Source: Bacteroides sp.
Lineage (GTDB): Bacteria > Bacteroidota > Bacteroidia > Bacteroidales > Muribaculaceae
DNA: 64,000 nucleotides
Reading direction: 5' to 3'
Assembly: GCA_014801815.1 (NCBI GenBank)
Contig: JAAVDM010000039.1
Span: 1-64,000 of the forward strand
In this document: piece by piece, positions 43,832 through 52,341 of the stretch
Numbering within the stretch: position 1 is the first letter of the stretch
How the letters are laid out: each line of letters begins with the position of its first letter
Made by a program: the position numbers and the translations under genes
Notes under the pieces: generated by a model
Told to the model about the DNA's origin: nothing
The model's input: only the letters and a program-made list of their open reading frames with translations
Databases searched by the model: none

Positions 43832-44581
43832 ATGAAAGTAGGACTCTTCATACCTTGCTATGTAGATGCCGTATTTCCGGAAGTGGGAATGGCATCTTAC
43901 AGGCTTCTGCGTCATCTCGGTCTCGATGTGACTTATCCGAAAGGACAGACCTGCTGTGGCCAGCCTATGGCAAACGCCGGGTTTGCAAAAGACGCCACAA
44001 ACCTTGCTTCGAAATATGAGTCGATGTTTGAGGGCTTTGACTATGTTGTGGCGCCCTCAGTGTCATGTACGGCATTCATACGCCTTCAGTATCCTAACAT
44101 ACTCAAGGATGCCAACCATAAATGTAAGATAGCTTCACGCACAATGGATCTTGTTGAGTTCTTACATGATGTGGTTAAGATAAAAGGGCCGTTAGGTAAA
44201 TTCCCTCATAAGGTGAGTCTTCACAACTCATGTCACGGTGTGAGGGAACTTCATCTTTCCTCACCTTCGGAGATGGTAGTTCCGAGATTCAACAAAATAA
44301 AAGATCTTCTGAATCTTATGGAGGGTATAGAGGTGGTGGAACCGGAAAGAGAGGACGAGTGCTGCGGATTCGGGGGAATGTTCAGTGTTGAGGAAGTAGC
44401 TGTCAGTAAGCAGATGGGTGAACAGAAGCTGATGCGACATACTGCTACGGGGGCTGAATATATCACCGGAGCTGACTGTTCGTGTCTGATGCATATGGCG
44501 GGAATAAACGCCAAAGAGATGAAATATCCGGCAATAAAATTTCTTCATGTGGCGGAAATTCTTGCAGCAGGACTCAAATAA
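43832..44581 (+). CDS. lutA: L-lactate utilisation Fe-S protein LutA
   Basis: 249 aa. Two cysteine-rich CCG domains ('QTCCGQPMANAGFAKDA' and 'EDECCGFGGMFSVEE', with 'LHNSCHGVREL' between) match LutA/YkgE, the heterodisulfide-reductase-like subunit of the LutABC L-lactate oxidase complex that feeds electrons to the respiratory chain. First gene of a four-gene operon with lutB, lutC and lactate permease. Confidence 0.93.
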   Translation: MKVGLFIPCYVDAVFPEVGMASYRLLRHLGLDVTYPKGQTCCGQPMANAGFAKDATNLASKYESMFEGFDYVVAPSVSCTAFIRLQYPNILKDANHKCKIASRTMDLVEFLHDVVKIKGPLGKFPHKVSLHNSCHGVRELHLSSPSEMVVPRFNKIKDLLNLMEGIEVVEPEREDECCGFGGMFSVEEVAVSKQMGEQKLMRHTATGAEYITGADCSCLMHMAGINAKEMKYPAIKFLHVAEILAAGLK

Positions 44582-44644
44582 AAACTCCTGAAAATACGTC
44601 ACCTTATCTTAAAAGGCTGAATTCTAATCTTAAAATCTGCTATT

Positions 44645-46018
44645 ATGAGTACTTCACACAGCATAGCCGCCAAAAAATTCTTAGAGAATCAGAAATATGT
44701 CATGTGGCATGATAATACGTTCTGGGGAGTGAGGGCCAAGAGAGACAAAATGGCTTTCGAACTTCCGGAATGGGAACGACTGCGCGATAAGGCTTCTGAA
44801 ATAAAAAAACACACTCTTACCAATATTGACAGATATCTGGAAATGTTTTCAGAGGCTGCCGAAAAGAACGGGGTAGAGGTACATTGGGCCAAAGATGCGG
44901 AAGAGTTTAACGAGATAGTATTTAACATTCTTAAGTCTCACAATGCTAAAAAGCTTGTGAAGTCGAAATCCATGCTCACCGAGGAGTGCCGTATGAATCC
45001 GTATCTGGAGGAACGCGGAATAGAAGTGGTGGAGACGGATCTCGGTGAGCGTATTCTTCAGCTCGACAATCAGGCGCCGAGCCATATCGTTATGCCTGCT
45101 ACTCACCTGAGTCATGATGATGTAGGGGAGATATTCGAAAGGGAACTGCACACGGAGAAAGGCAACCATGAGCCTACATACCTTACATATATGGCACGTC
45201 TCAGCCTGCGTGATGAGTTTCTGACTGCTGATGCCGGTATGACGGGAGCAAATTTCGGTATAGCAGCTACGGGCGATATTGTGGTCTGTACCAATGAGGG
45301 TAATGCCGATATGTCCACCTCTGTGCCTAAACTTCAGATTGCTGCCATAGGACTCGAAAAAATCATACCTGATTATGAGGCTTTGTCTGTGTTTGTAAGA
45401 CTTCTGGCACGCTCGGCTACGGGACAGCCGTCAACTGTGTACACAAGCCATTTCAGAAAGGCACGGCCGGGAGCCGATAAAATGCACATTGTGATTGTGG
45501 ATAACGGCCGAAGTCAATGGCTGGGTGACTCTCAGCATTGGGAAAGTCTGAAGTGTATAAGGTGCGGAGCGTGTATGAATACATGTCCGGTCTACCGATG
45601 GTCGGGCGGATATTCCTACAGCTATTTTATTCCCGGTCCGATAGGTATCAATCTCGGTATGCTGCGTAATCCTAAGGAGTATTCAGGTAATGTGAGTGCA
45701 TGTACTCTGTGCCTGAGCTGTCAGTGCGTATGTCCGGCGAAGGTTGATTTAGGCACACAGATTTACAAGTGGCGTCAGGTGCTTGACAGCTATGGTGTGG
45801 CAAACAAGGAGAAAAAGATGATGGTTAAGGGTATGGATATGGTATTTGACCATTTGGCTATCTATAATGCTGCCACTGCGTGTGCCCATTTCCTCAATGG
45901 TATGGGCCCCCTTGTCAACAATGGACTTAATCCGTGGGCATACGCTCACAAGATGATGAAATTCCCGAAAAAGCCTTTCCATAAGCAATTTGAGGATATG
46001 GAAAAGAATGATAAATAA
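44645..46018 (+). CDS. lutB: L-lactate utilisation Fe-S protein LutB
   Basis: 457 aa. An N-terminal LUD domain ('VKSKSMLTEECRMNPYLEER') is followed by two 4Fe-4S binding motifs ('CIRCGACMNTCPVYRWSGG' and 'CTLCLSCQCVCPAKVDLG'), the LutB/YkgF architecture. The N-terminal segment 'MWHDNTFWGVRAKRD' is also typical. Forms the electron-transfer subunit between LutA and LutC. 63 nt after lutA. Confidence 0.94.
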   Translation: MSTSHSIAAKKFLENQKYVMWHDNTFWGVRAKRDKMAFELPEWERLRDKASEIKKHTLTNIDRYLEMFSEAAEKNGVEVHWAKDAEEFNEIVFNILKSHNAKKLVKSKSMLTEECRMNPYLEERGIEVVETDLGERILQLDNQAPSHIVMPATHLSHDDVGEIFERELHTEKGNHEPTYLTYMARLSLRDEFLTADAGMTGANFGIAATGDIVVCTNEGNADMSTSVPKLQIAAIGLEKIIPDYEALSVFVRLLARSATGQPSTVYTSHFRKARPGADKMHIVIVDNGRSQWLGDSQHWESLKCIRCGACMNTCPVYRWSGGYSYSYFIPGPIGINLGMLRNPKEYSGNVSACTLCLSCQCVCPAKVDLGTQIYKWRQVLDSYGVANKEKKMMVKGMDMVFDHLAIYNAATACAHFLNGMGPLVNNGLNPWAYAHKMMKFPKKPFHKQFEDMEKNDK

Positions 46019-46044
46019 TGCCCGAAGTCAAAATGAATTAAGTT

Positions 46045-46632
46045 ATGAGCACAAAGAAAGATATAATAGACAGATGCAGGGCTAATATCAGAGAACGTCT
46101 GGTGCGTCCGACCCTGGCAGATCTTAATCCGACTGTGTATGACAATCCTCTTGAGAAATTCATCTCGCAGGCTCAGGTGATGGGTTGCAAGGTGGAAAGA
46201 GCGAAGTCAACAGATGAGGTTGATGCTATTATAAAGAAGGTTTATCCCGATGCAAAGATAGTGGCGAGCAGTCTGCCTTATGTGAGGTGCGCGAGTCTGA
46301 ATCCTGACACAGTGCCTGATGCTCAGGCGCTGAACGGAGTGGACGTAGGTGTGATAAGGGCGGAATTCGGTGTCGCCGAGAACGGCAGCGTCTGGGTTAT
46401 GCAGAATATGAAGGAGCGCGATGTATGCTTTATTTCTGAGAATCTTGTAGCTGTTATGCCTGAGAATGTTGTCAGTAACATGCACGAGGCTTACGGTGAG
46501 GTGAGTTTCAACGATTACGGCTATGGAGTGTTCATTGCCGGTCCTTCAAAAACTGCTGACATCGCTCAGGTGCTTGTTCTTGGTGCTCAGGCGGCACGTA
46601 GCATGACCCTTATCATTATCCCGAATCTTTAA
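46045..46632 (+). CDS. lutC: L-lactate utilisation protein LutC (LUD domain)
   Basis: 195 aa, a single LUD domain ('DVGVIRAEFGVAENGSVWVM' and 'EAYGEVSFNDYGYGVFIAGP'). Third subunit of the LutABC system. It lies 26 nt after lutB and 18 nt before the lactate permease, which confirms a lactate operon. Confidence 0.93.
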   Translation: MSTKKDIIDRCRANIRERLVRPTLADLNPTVYDNPLEKFISQAQVMGCKVERAKSTDEVDAIIKKVYPDAKIVASSLPYVRCASLNPDTVPDAQALNGVDVGVIRAEFGVAENGSVWVMQNMKERDVCFISENLVAVMPENVVSNMHEAYGEVSFNDYGYGVFIAGPSKTADIAQVLVLGAQAARSMTLIIIPNL

Positions 46633-46650
46633 CCCCGTAATCCTGATATC

Positions 46651-48234
46651 ATGAACACCCTTATATCCTTGCTTCCTGTAATCATACTTTTTGTATTGAT
46701 GCTCGGTCTGAAAGTTACAGGCTGGAAGAGTGCCCTTCTGACATTTATTATCACGGCTGCTTTGGCACTGTGGGTCGCTCCGATGATTGGAATTATACCC
46801 GATAGATTCGCGGGTGAGTCGGTCTACGGTCTGGTGTGGTGGAGTATTGCAGAGGGTATGCTGAAGGCGATTTTTCCGATTCTTATTATCATTCTTATGG
46901 CTATCTACAGCTATAATGTGATTGTAGAGTCGAAAGCTATTGAAGTCATCAAAAAGCAGTTTACGGCCCTTACCAATGATAAAGGTGTGTTGGTGCTGAT
47001 GATGGTATGGGGATTCGGCGGTTTGCTTGAAGGTATGGCCGGTTTCGGAACGGCAGTTGCCATTCCGGCCGCTATATTGATAGGATTGGGCTTCAAACCG
47101 ATGTTCTCGGCGTTGGTGGCACTGCTTGGTAACACTGTGGCAACCGGCTTCGGTGCGGTCGGAGTGCCTGTCACAACTCTGTGTAATGAGATCTCGGCCG
47201 GAGGCAGCGCGTCGGTACAGACACTGTGCGAGGTGTCGACTTTCTCTGTGATTCAGCTTTCCCCGCTTTTTATTCTGATACCCTTCGTCATATTGATGCT
47301 GACCGACAAGAAGGCATGGGTGAAAAACCTTTGTGTGGCTGTATGGGTAGGAGGTGTGTCATTGGCCGTACAGCTGGTGTGCGCTACATTCTTGGGTGCT
47401 GAGACACCAGCTATTTTAGGTTCTATAGCCGCTATCCTTGCCATTATAGTCTACGACCGTCTATTCCTTCCACGTAAGAAAAAATCAGAAAAGACAGATA
47501 AATTTACTGTCAGCGAGACATTGCGGGCTTGGAGTGTGTACCTGTTTATACTTGTGTTTATTATTGTAGGCGGTGCATTGTGTCCGCCTGTCAATAATTT
47601 TCTCAAGTCGCATTTAGTTACGGTATTGCCTTTGCCGGTAATCGGTTCTACATTCAAGTTCGGTTGGCTGAGCAATGCAGGTCTGATGCTCTTCCTCGGC
47701 AGTGTTCTCGGCGGACTGGTGCAGGGCCTCAGCTGGCGACAACTTACAGTCGTCATGTCACGCACGATAGTCAATCTGCGTTTTACGGTCATTACCATCA
47801 TATCACTTATATCTCTTGCTTCGATAATGAATTATAGCGGTATGATTGCGGCCATCGCTGTTGGATTAGTTAAGGTCTCAGGAAGTTTCTATCCTTTCTT
47901 TGCTCCGCTTATCGGCGCCATAGGTACATTTGTGACTGGCAGCGATACGTCATCAAACATATTGTTCGGCAAGCTTCAGGCAAACGTAGCCGGTCAGCTC
48001 GGAATGACCGGCACAACTTCGGTATGCGGCTTCACCGGCTCGGAAGCCGATTGGCTTGCTGCTTCCAACACAGTAGGTGCCACCGGCGGAAAGATGATTT
48101 CTCCTCAGAGCATAGCCATTGCTACGGCAGCCTGCGATATGAAAGGTAAAGATGACGCCATCATGCTGAAAGCCATTCCTTATGCCCTCGCCTATATCAT
48201 TATCTGCGGCATAATTGTATATTTAGGCTGCTGA
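46651..48234 (+). CDS. lctP: L-lactate permease
   Basis: 527 aa with about 13 transmembrane helices. Conserved family segments include 'GMAGFGTAVAIPAAILIGLG', 'FGAVGVPVTTLCNEI' and 'TGSDTSSNILFGKLQ', as in LldP/LctP proton-lactate symporters. Final gene of the lut operon; imports lactate made by neighbouring gut bacteria or the host (inference). A perfect hairpin terminator follows at 48365. Confidence 0.94.
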   Translation: MNTLISLLPVIILFVLMLGLKVTGWKSALLTFIITAALALWVAPMIGIIPDRFAGESVYGLVWWSIAEGMLKAIFPILIIILMAIYSYNVIVESKAIEVIKKQFTALTNDKGVLVLMMVWGFGGLLEGMAGFGTAVAIPAAILIGLGFKPMFSALVALLGNTVATGFGAVGVPVTTLCNEISAGGSASVQTLCEVSTFSVIQLSPLFILIPFVILMLTDKKAWVKNLCVAVWVGGVSLAVQLVCATFLGAETPAILGSIAAILAIIVYDRLFLPRKKKSEKTDKFTVSETLRAWSVYLFILVFIIVGGALCPPVNNFLKSHLVTVLPLPVIGSTFKFGWLSNAGLMLFLGSVLGGLVQGLSWRQLTVVMSRTIVNLRFTVITIISLISLASIMNYSGMIAAIAVGLVKVSGSFYPFFAPLIGAIGTFVTGSDTSSNILFGKLQANVAGQLGMTGTTSVCGFTGSEADWLAASNTVGATGGKMISPQSIAIATAACDMKGKDDAIMLKAIPYALAYIIICGIIVYLGC

Positions 48235-48364
48235 TGTGAATTACATTAATCAGTCTAATAGCGTAAAGATATATTTATAAAGATATATTTATTATGACTG
48301 TTGTAGATTGAGATATGAACAATTTTAATGTACCCTCGGCAGTTCTATAATAGATGCAATAAAA

Positions 48365-48399
48365 AGAGAGAGGTAAAACGTTACGTTTTACCTCTCTCT
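48365..48399. terminator. Bidirectional terminator between lctP and the ADP-ribosylglycohydrolase gene
   Basis: 17-bp perfect arms (AGAGAGAGGTAAAACGT and its complement) around a single centre nucleotide, between convergent genes; A-run before, T-rich after. Confidence 0.85.
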
Positions 48400-48431
48400 G
48401 CCGTTAGTGGTATTTGCTGGAGGTATAGGCG

Positions 48432-49514
48432 TCAATCATTAGTTCCGAAAGTATTTGCAGGCTTTGTTACGAGGGTATCTGCTATGTCTGTTATTAGTCC
48501 GTGTAGCTGAAGGGGAGTTGTGAATTTTTCAGGAATTGCATTGTAGCCGACTATGGCACCGATGATATTGCCGGCAACCGCACCGGTCGAATCGCTGTCG
48601 CCTCCATGATTCACGGCACATACCAGACAGGCGCTGAAATCATCTATGTGGCGTGATACGCTGAAAATGGCAATTGCCAATGTTTCTTCAGCCACCCAAC
48701 CTCCGCCAAGTTCGGTTTCGATTATTTCCCAGTCAGACATTTCGCTGTTTACAAGACTTACAGCAGTATGGATAAGGTCAAGAAATTCCTCCATATCCGG
48801 CGCTGAATCTCCGTAGAGATTGCTTATAACGTCTAATGACTTATCAATAATCGTCTTGAAAGTGTCTTTATCAACATGTTCGGTCAGTACACATTGTTGT
48901 ACAATTACTGCAAGAACCGCCGCCGAATAAGTACTCAGCGGATGCAAGTGGGTAAGTTCTGCCGCGTTGCCTGCTATACGTGCTATTTCCTGAAGTGTCC
49001 AACCGTGTGTAGCACCGAAAAGTCCTATTGGTGCCACTCTCATGATACCTCCGCATCCCTTACTGTAGTTATGAGGTTCCTTGCCTCTACATATTGAGAG
49101 TAAAGCAGAGATACATGTGTTGCCGGGGGCACGTCTCTGATTAAGTTCTTCAATTTCGCTCAGCGCCGACTTATAACCAGCTTTTACTTGCCTGCCAGTC
49201 TGATGTCCGAACCATATCAGATAGGCTTCGCGAATAGTAGGTATAATTGCCGCACCGCTTTTCTCTGCCTTCAACAGTGCTTCGGAGGTATAGAGTGTCA
49301 TCTGTGTGTCATCTGAAAACAACGCTTTACCAGCTTCCTTCGGTTTACTCAGCCACGTATAGCTTACGTCATATTCCTGTACGCCACCTTCACCATAACG
49401 AGTCCTTATCTCCTCAAAAGAGTAGATAAACTCAATCGGATAGCCTAACGCATCTCCGCACGCTCCACCCACCAGCGACCCTCTTACCTTGTCCTGTAGT
49501 TCCTTGTATGCCAT
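48432..49514 (-). CDS. ADP-ribosylglycohydrolase (DraG-like)
   Basis: A 360-aa all-helical hydrolase that removes ADP-ribose from proteins or small molecules. The two dinuclear-metal motifs are intact: 'RGSLVGGACGDALGYPIEF' with 'FSDDTQMTL' near residue 66, and 'NHGGDSDSTGAVAGNIIGAI' near residue 295. It lies downstream of the large baseplate/kinase operon on the same strand, but a hairpin at 49660-49701 and 243 nt separate them, so it probably has its own promoter. Whether it reverses ADP-ribosylation linked to that system is speculation. Confidence 0.92.
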   Translation of the reverse strand: MAYKELQDKVRGSLVGGACGDALGYPIEFIYSFEEIRTRYGEGGVQEYDVSYTWLSKPKEAGKALFSDDTQMTLYTSEALLKAEKSGAAIIPTIREAYLIWFGHQTGRQVKAGYKSALSEIEELNQRRAPGNTCISALLSICRGKEPHNYSKGCGGIMRVAPIGLFGATHGWTLQEIARIAGNAAELTHLHPLSTYSAAVLAVIVQQCVLTEHVDKDTFKTIIDKSLDVISNLYGDSAPDMEEFLDLIHTAVSLVNSEMSDWEIIETELGGGWVAEETLAIAIFSVSRHIDDFSACLVCAVNHGGDSDSTGAVAGNIIGAIVGYNAIPEKFTTPLQLHGLITDIADTLVTKPANTFGTND

Positions 49515-49659
49515 TTTTATGAATTTTATAACGTATTTGTGACTTTTATAAGCATAGATTTCTATTTCTTCTACTTATCATCTATATAATGATAGCGGAT
49601 ATATGATAATAGAGGAGAAAAATGCTTGAATATATCACTCTTTATAGTTAGATAAAATT

Positions 49660-49701
49660 AAACTGACCTGAAATTAAAATAGTAGTTTTTCAAGCCAGTT
49701 T
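49660..49701 (-). terminator. Terminator of the baseplate/kinase operon
   Basis: A stem of about 14 bp (AAACTG.C.TGAAA with TTTCA.G.CAGTTT, two mismatches) starts 57 nt past the PP2C stop on the minus strand and is followed by T-rich sequence. Confidence 0.55.
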
Positions 49702-49757
49702 CAATATGTAGTATGTTTTATTTTACTGAGGACTTGGATAGTATTTAATTTAGTCTA

Positions 49758-50546
49758 TTAGAGATATTTCTGTTTAAACCATTTGATTAAAGAAGTATAG
49801 TTAATTCTTTTAGATTTTGTTTTTCGGGATAGAGTAATTATAGTAATGTCATCATCGCTCCCTTGTTTAATTGCTAAATTCATTAATTCTTTAGAAAGAT
49901 TAGCAATATTGGTATTAGTAGATATTTGCTTACAAATATCTTTTTCTCTACAATATCCTGATAGTCCGTCACTACAGAGTATTATTATGTCTGTTGTCTT
50001 CCATATAGTTGAAGTAAACTCTGGTCGACATGTTTCGTCTCCTCCACCTACATAGCGTGTTATAAGATTATTGTCCTGATGAGTATAAGATTCTTCTACA
50101 GTAATTTCTTTTCTATCTATTAATTCCTGTACATAAGAGTGATCTTTTGTAAGAGATTGCAACTTACCTTTACTATAAACAAAACATCTGCTGTCTCCAC
50201 ACCAAGCCAAATATATATTATTTCTATTATGTATTAACAGAAGCACTGTAGTTCCCATACCAAAACAATCGGGATTATATCCGATAAAATGGAGTATGGC
50301 TCTATCAGCGGCAGCTATTGCTTTAAACATTAATTCTTTCGCTTCCATTTCTGATAAATTGTCTGACAGATTTATCTTCAGTGTATCTAAGATAGTTTCT
50401 ACTGCTATTTTTGAAGCGATATCTCCGTTACATTCGCCTCCCATACCGTCGGCGATAATTATATAATTATCACCGACGCTATAGTTGTCTTCTGTTTTTT
50501 TGTGATAAAAACTCTTTGTAGTTGCTAAATATGTTAGATAGCTCAT
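49758..50546 (-). CDS. PP2C-family protein phosphatase
   Basis: A 262-aa metal-dependent Ser/Thr phosphatase. 'IIADGMGGECNGDIASKIAV' holds the first metal-binding Asp-Gly, 'YLAWCGDSRCFVYSKGK' and 'LTKDHSYVQELIDR' follow in the family order, and 'KQGSDDDITIITLSRK' gives the last metal Asp. It lacks a transmembrane segment. Its start overlaps the stop of the preceding secreted-protein gene by 4 nt. It presumably opposes the Ser/Thr kinase two genes upstream, as PppA opposes PpkA in type VI secretion. Confidence 0.93.
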   Translation of the reverse strand: MSYLTYLATTKSFYHKKTEDNYSVGDNYIIIADGMGGECNGDIASKIAVETILDTLKINLSDNLSEMEAKELMFKAIAAADRAILHFIGYNPDCFGMGTTVLLLIHNRNNIYLAWCGDSRCFVYSKGKLQSLTKDHSYVQELIDRKEITVEESYTHQDNNLITRYVGGGDETCRPEFTSTIWKTTDIIILCSDGLSGYCREKDICKQISTNTNIANLSKELMNLAIKQGSDDDITIITLSRKTKSKRINYTSLIKWFKQKYL

Positions 50547-52321
50547 ATCTCAAGACGTGGAGTTGTTACCTGTTTCTTATTTTCCGGGGCTTTCTTACGA
50601 ATCACAACTTCCTCTTTCTTCTTTTGTTTGGGGGCTGGTTTAGTATAATAGATTTCAAATGGGAATATTGAGGGGGGACAACCTTTTTCAGTGACGATAA
50701 TATTAAGGTTATTATTGCCTTCCTGAAGATTTGAGACCAAACATTTATATCTGGTTTCAGAAATTTTCTCATATTCTATGTTAGCTGAATCAGCTTCTAT
50801 TTTTACTTCAAAAGGATAATCACTTTCCCCGACATTCCGCTGTGCATTGATATTAAGGGTGAAGGAAGCAATACCATTAGTAATAGATGTTTCAGATTCA
50901 ATAGGATCAACGTTGTAATATTTAAGATGCCATGCTTTTATAGAAATTGGAACTTTAAATAAAGAGACACCGTCATAAGATACAGTAACAGGATAATATG
51001 TTAGAGTAGTTATTGTGTCAGGTAGAGATTTCGGAATGTTTAGTACACAATTATAAGTCACGTAATTTCCACTTTCTGTATCCTTACTCTCGCGTGATGT
51101 TTTGTCTATCACACAACCTGTAGTGTCAGGGATATCTATACGGGCATCTTTTGCAGAGATTCCGGACGGTAAATCGAGTCTGATTTGGGTATCAAACTTT
51201 TGATGACGAAATGCTACATCCTCACCTTTGTTAATACGTAAATTAAAATTAAGGTTAGGTATAATTTCAATTACTCCCCATTTATCATTTAATTTAACAA
51301 AAGCTTTGTTATCATAAATGAGGCCTACCTGCTCGAACTGTTCGGGAAGTGCCGCTTTTGAATCAAGAGAAAGACCGTAACCTTTCTGTTTGTTTCCATG
51401 CGCAGATAGTTTTTGTGAATACCTGAAAGGGGCTGTGGCTTTGTCCTCAAAATTTAGTTCCTCGTTTGCAAATGAGAACACAGTGGGTAGTAGTTCTTTG
51501 TTAAAATGTAGTAAGGCAATCTGATTCTTACCGTATTTGGCTTTGATTATTATACTATCAGTAGGAAGATTAAGAAAGAATTCGTCATAATTTTCTGCTA
51601 AATTTAAATGTCTTTTCTTTTCCGACTCCTCGTTACCCCATAAAAGAGGTTCAAAGTTTTCGGTATCCGGCATAAACCAATAAAGTTTATTCTTTATTAC
51701 CGCTACACCTCTTCCATTATTTCCTATACCTGAGAGGAAAGAAATCTCTTTTGGATCTATTTTTTTTAAATCTCCATCAGCAGCTATCTGATACTGTATA
51801 TTTTGACCATTTGCCTTATGATACCCATAATATGGGTCTTTTTTCTTTTTGATATTTTCATAAGTAAAGTAAGGAGCATAACCTTTGTGAAACGGATATG
51901 CTCTGACTACCTCCGATAGGGTTGCTTTACTCCCATCTTTTTTATAATAAACGAATTCATCTCCAATTTTACAGAGGAGATAGTCATTCTCAAAATAGGG
52001 ATTATTATATGCTATTGTCGGATTAGGAAGTGTTACATATTTACCATTAGAATCTACGAATCCTGTAATAGTGTTTTTCCCTTTTGGTATTACAGTTGCT
52101 ACTCCGTTTTTGAATGGTAATATAATGTTGTCTGTGTTGAAAAGTTCTTTTCCATCCATAGTCCAGAGTGTTGACTGGTTACCGTTATTACTTTGAAGAA
52201 GCTTGTTATCTATCTTCACATAGACGGTGTCATTTATTGGCTTTATGATCCAGTTTGGCAACTGTGCCATTCCGACTAAAGTCGATAAAGTTAGTGTTAA
52301 TAATAAAAATATTTTTTTCAT
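50543..52321 (-). CDS. Secreted protein of unknown function between the kinase and the phosphatase
   Basis: 592 aa with a signal peptide (MKKIFLLLTLTLSTLVGMAQ). The first half has WG-repeat-like blades ('GFVDSNGKYVTLPNPTIAYN', 'KYGKNQIALLHFNKEL'). The second half looks like beta-sandwich domains ('YVTYNCVLNIPKSLPDTITT'). The C-terminus is Lys-rich (PKQKKKEEVVIRKK). No enzymatic motif is recognised. It overlaps the PP2C gene by 4 nt and follows the kinase by 20 nt, so it is part of the signalling module; it might be a periplasmic sensor or substrate (inference). Confidence 0.6.
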   Translation of the reverse strand: MKKIFLLLTLTLSTLVGMAQLPNWIIKPINDTVYVKIDNKLLQSNNGNQSTLWTMDGKELFNTDNIILPFKNGVATVIPKGKNTITGFVDSNGKYVTLPNPTIAYNNPYFENDYLLCKIGDEFVYYKKDGSKATLSEVVRAYPFHKGYAPYFTYENIKKKKDPYYGYHKANGQNIQYQIAADGDLKKIDPKEISFLSGIGNNGRGVAVIKNKLYWFMPDTENFEPLLWGNEESEKKRHLNLAENYDEFFLNLPTDSIIIKAKYGKNQIALLHFNKELLPTVFSFANEELNFEDKATAPFRYSQKLSAHGNKQKGYGLSLDSKAALPEQFEQVGLIYDNKAFVKLNDKWGVIEIIPNLNFNLRINKGEDVAFRHQKFDTQIRLDLPSGISAKDARIDIPDTTGCVIDKTSRESKDTESGNYVTYNCVLNIPKSLPDTITTLTYYPVTVSYDGVSLFKVPISIKAWHLKYYNVDPIESETSITNGIASFTLNINAQRNVGESDYPFEVKIEADSANIEYEKISETRYKCLVSNLQEGNNNLNIIVTEKGCPPSIFPFEIYYTKPAPKQKKKEEVVIRKKAPENKKQVTTPRLEI

Positions 52322-52341
52322 TTTCTGAGAATGGTTATATG

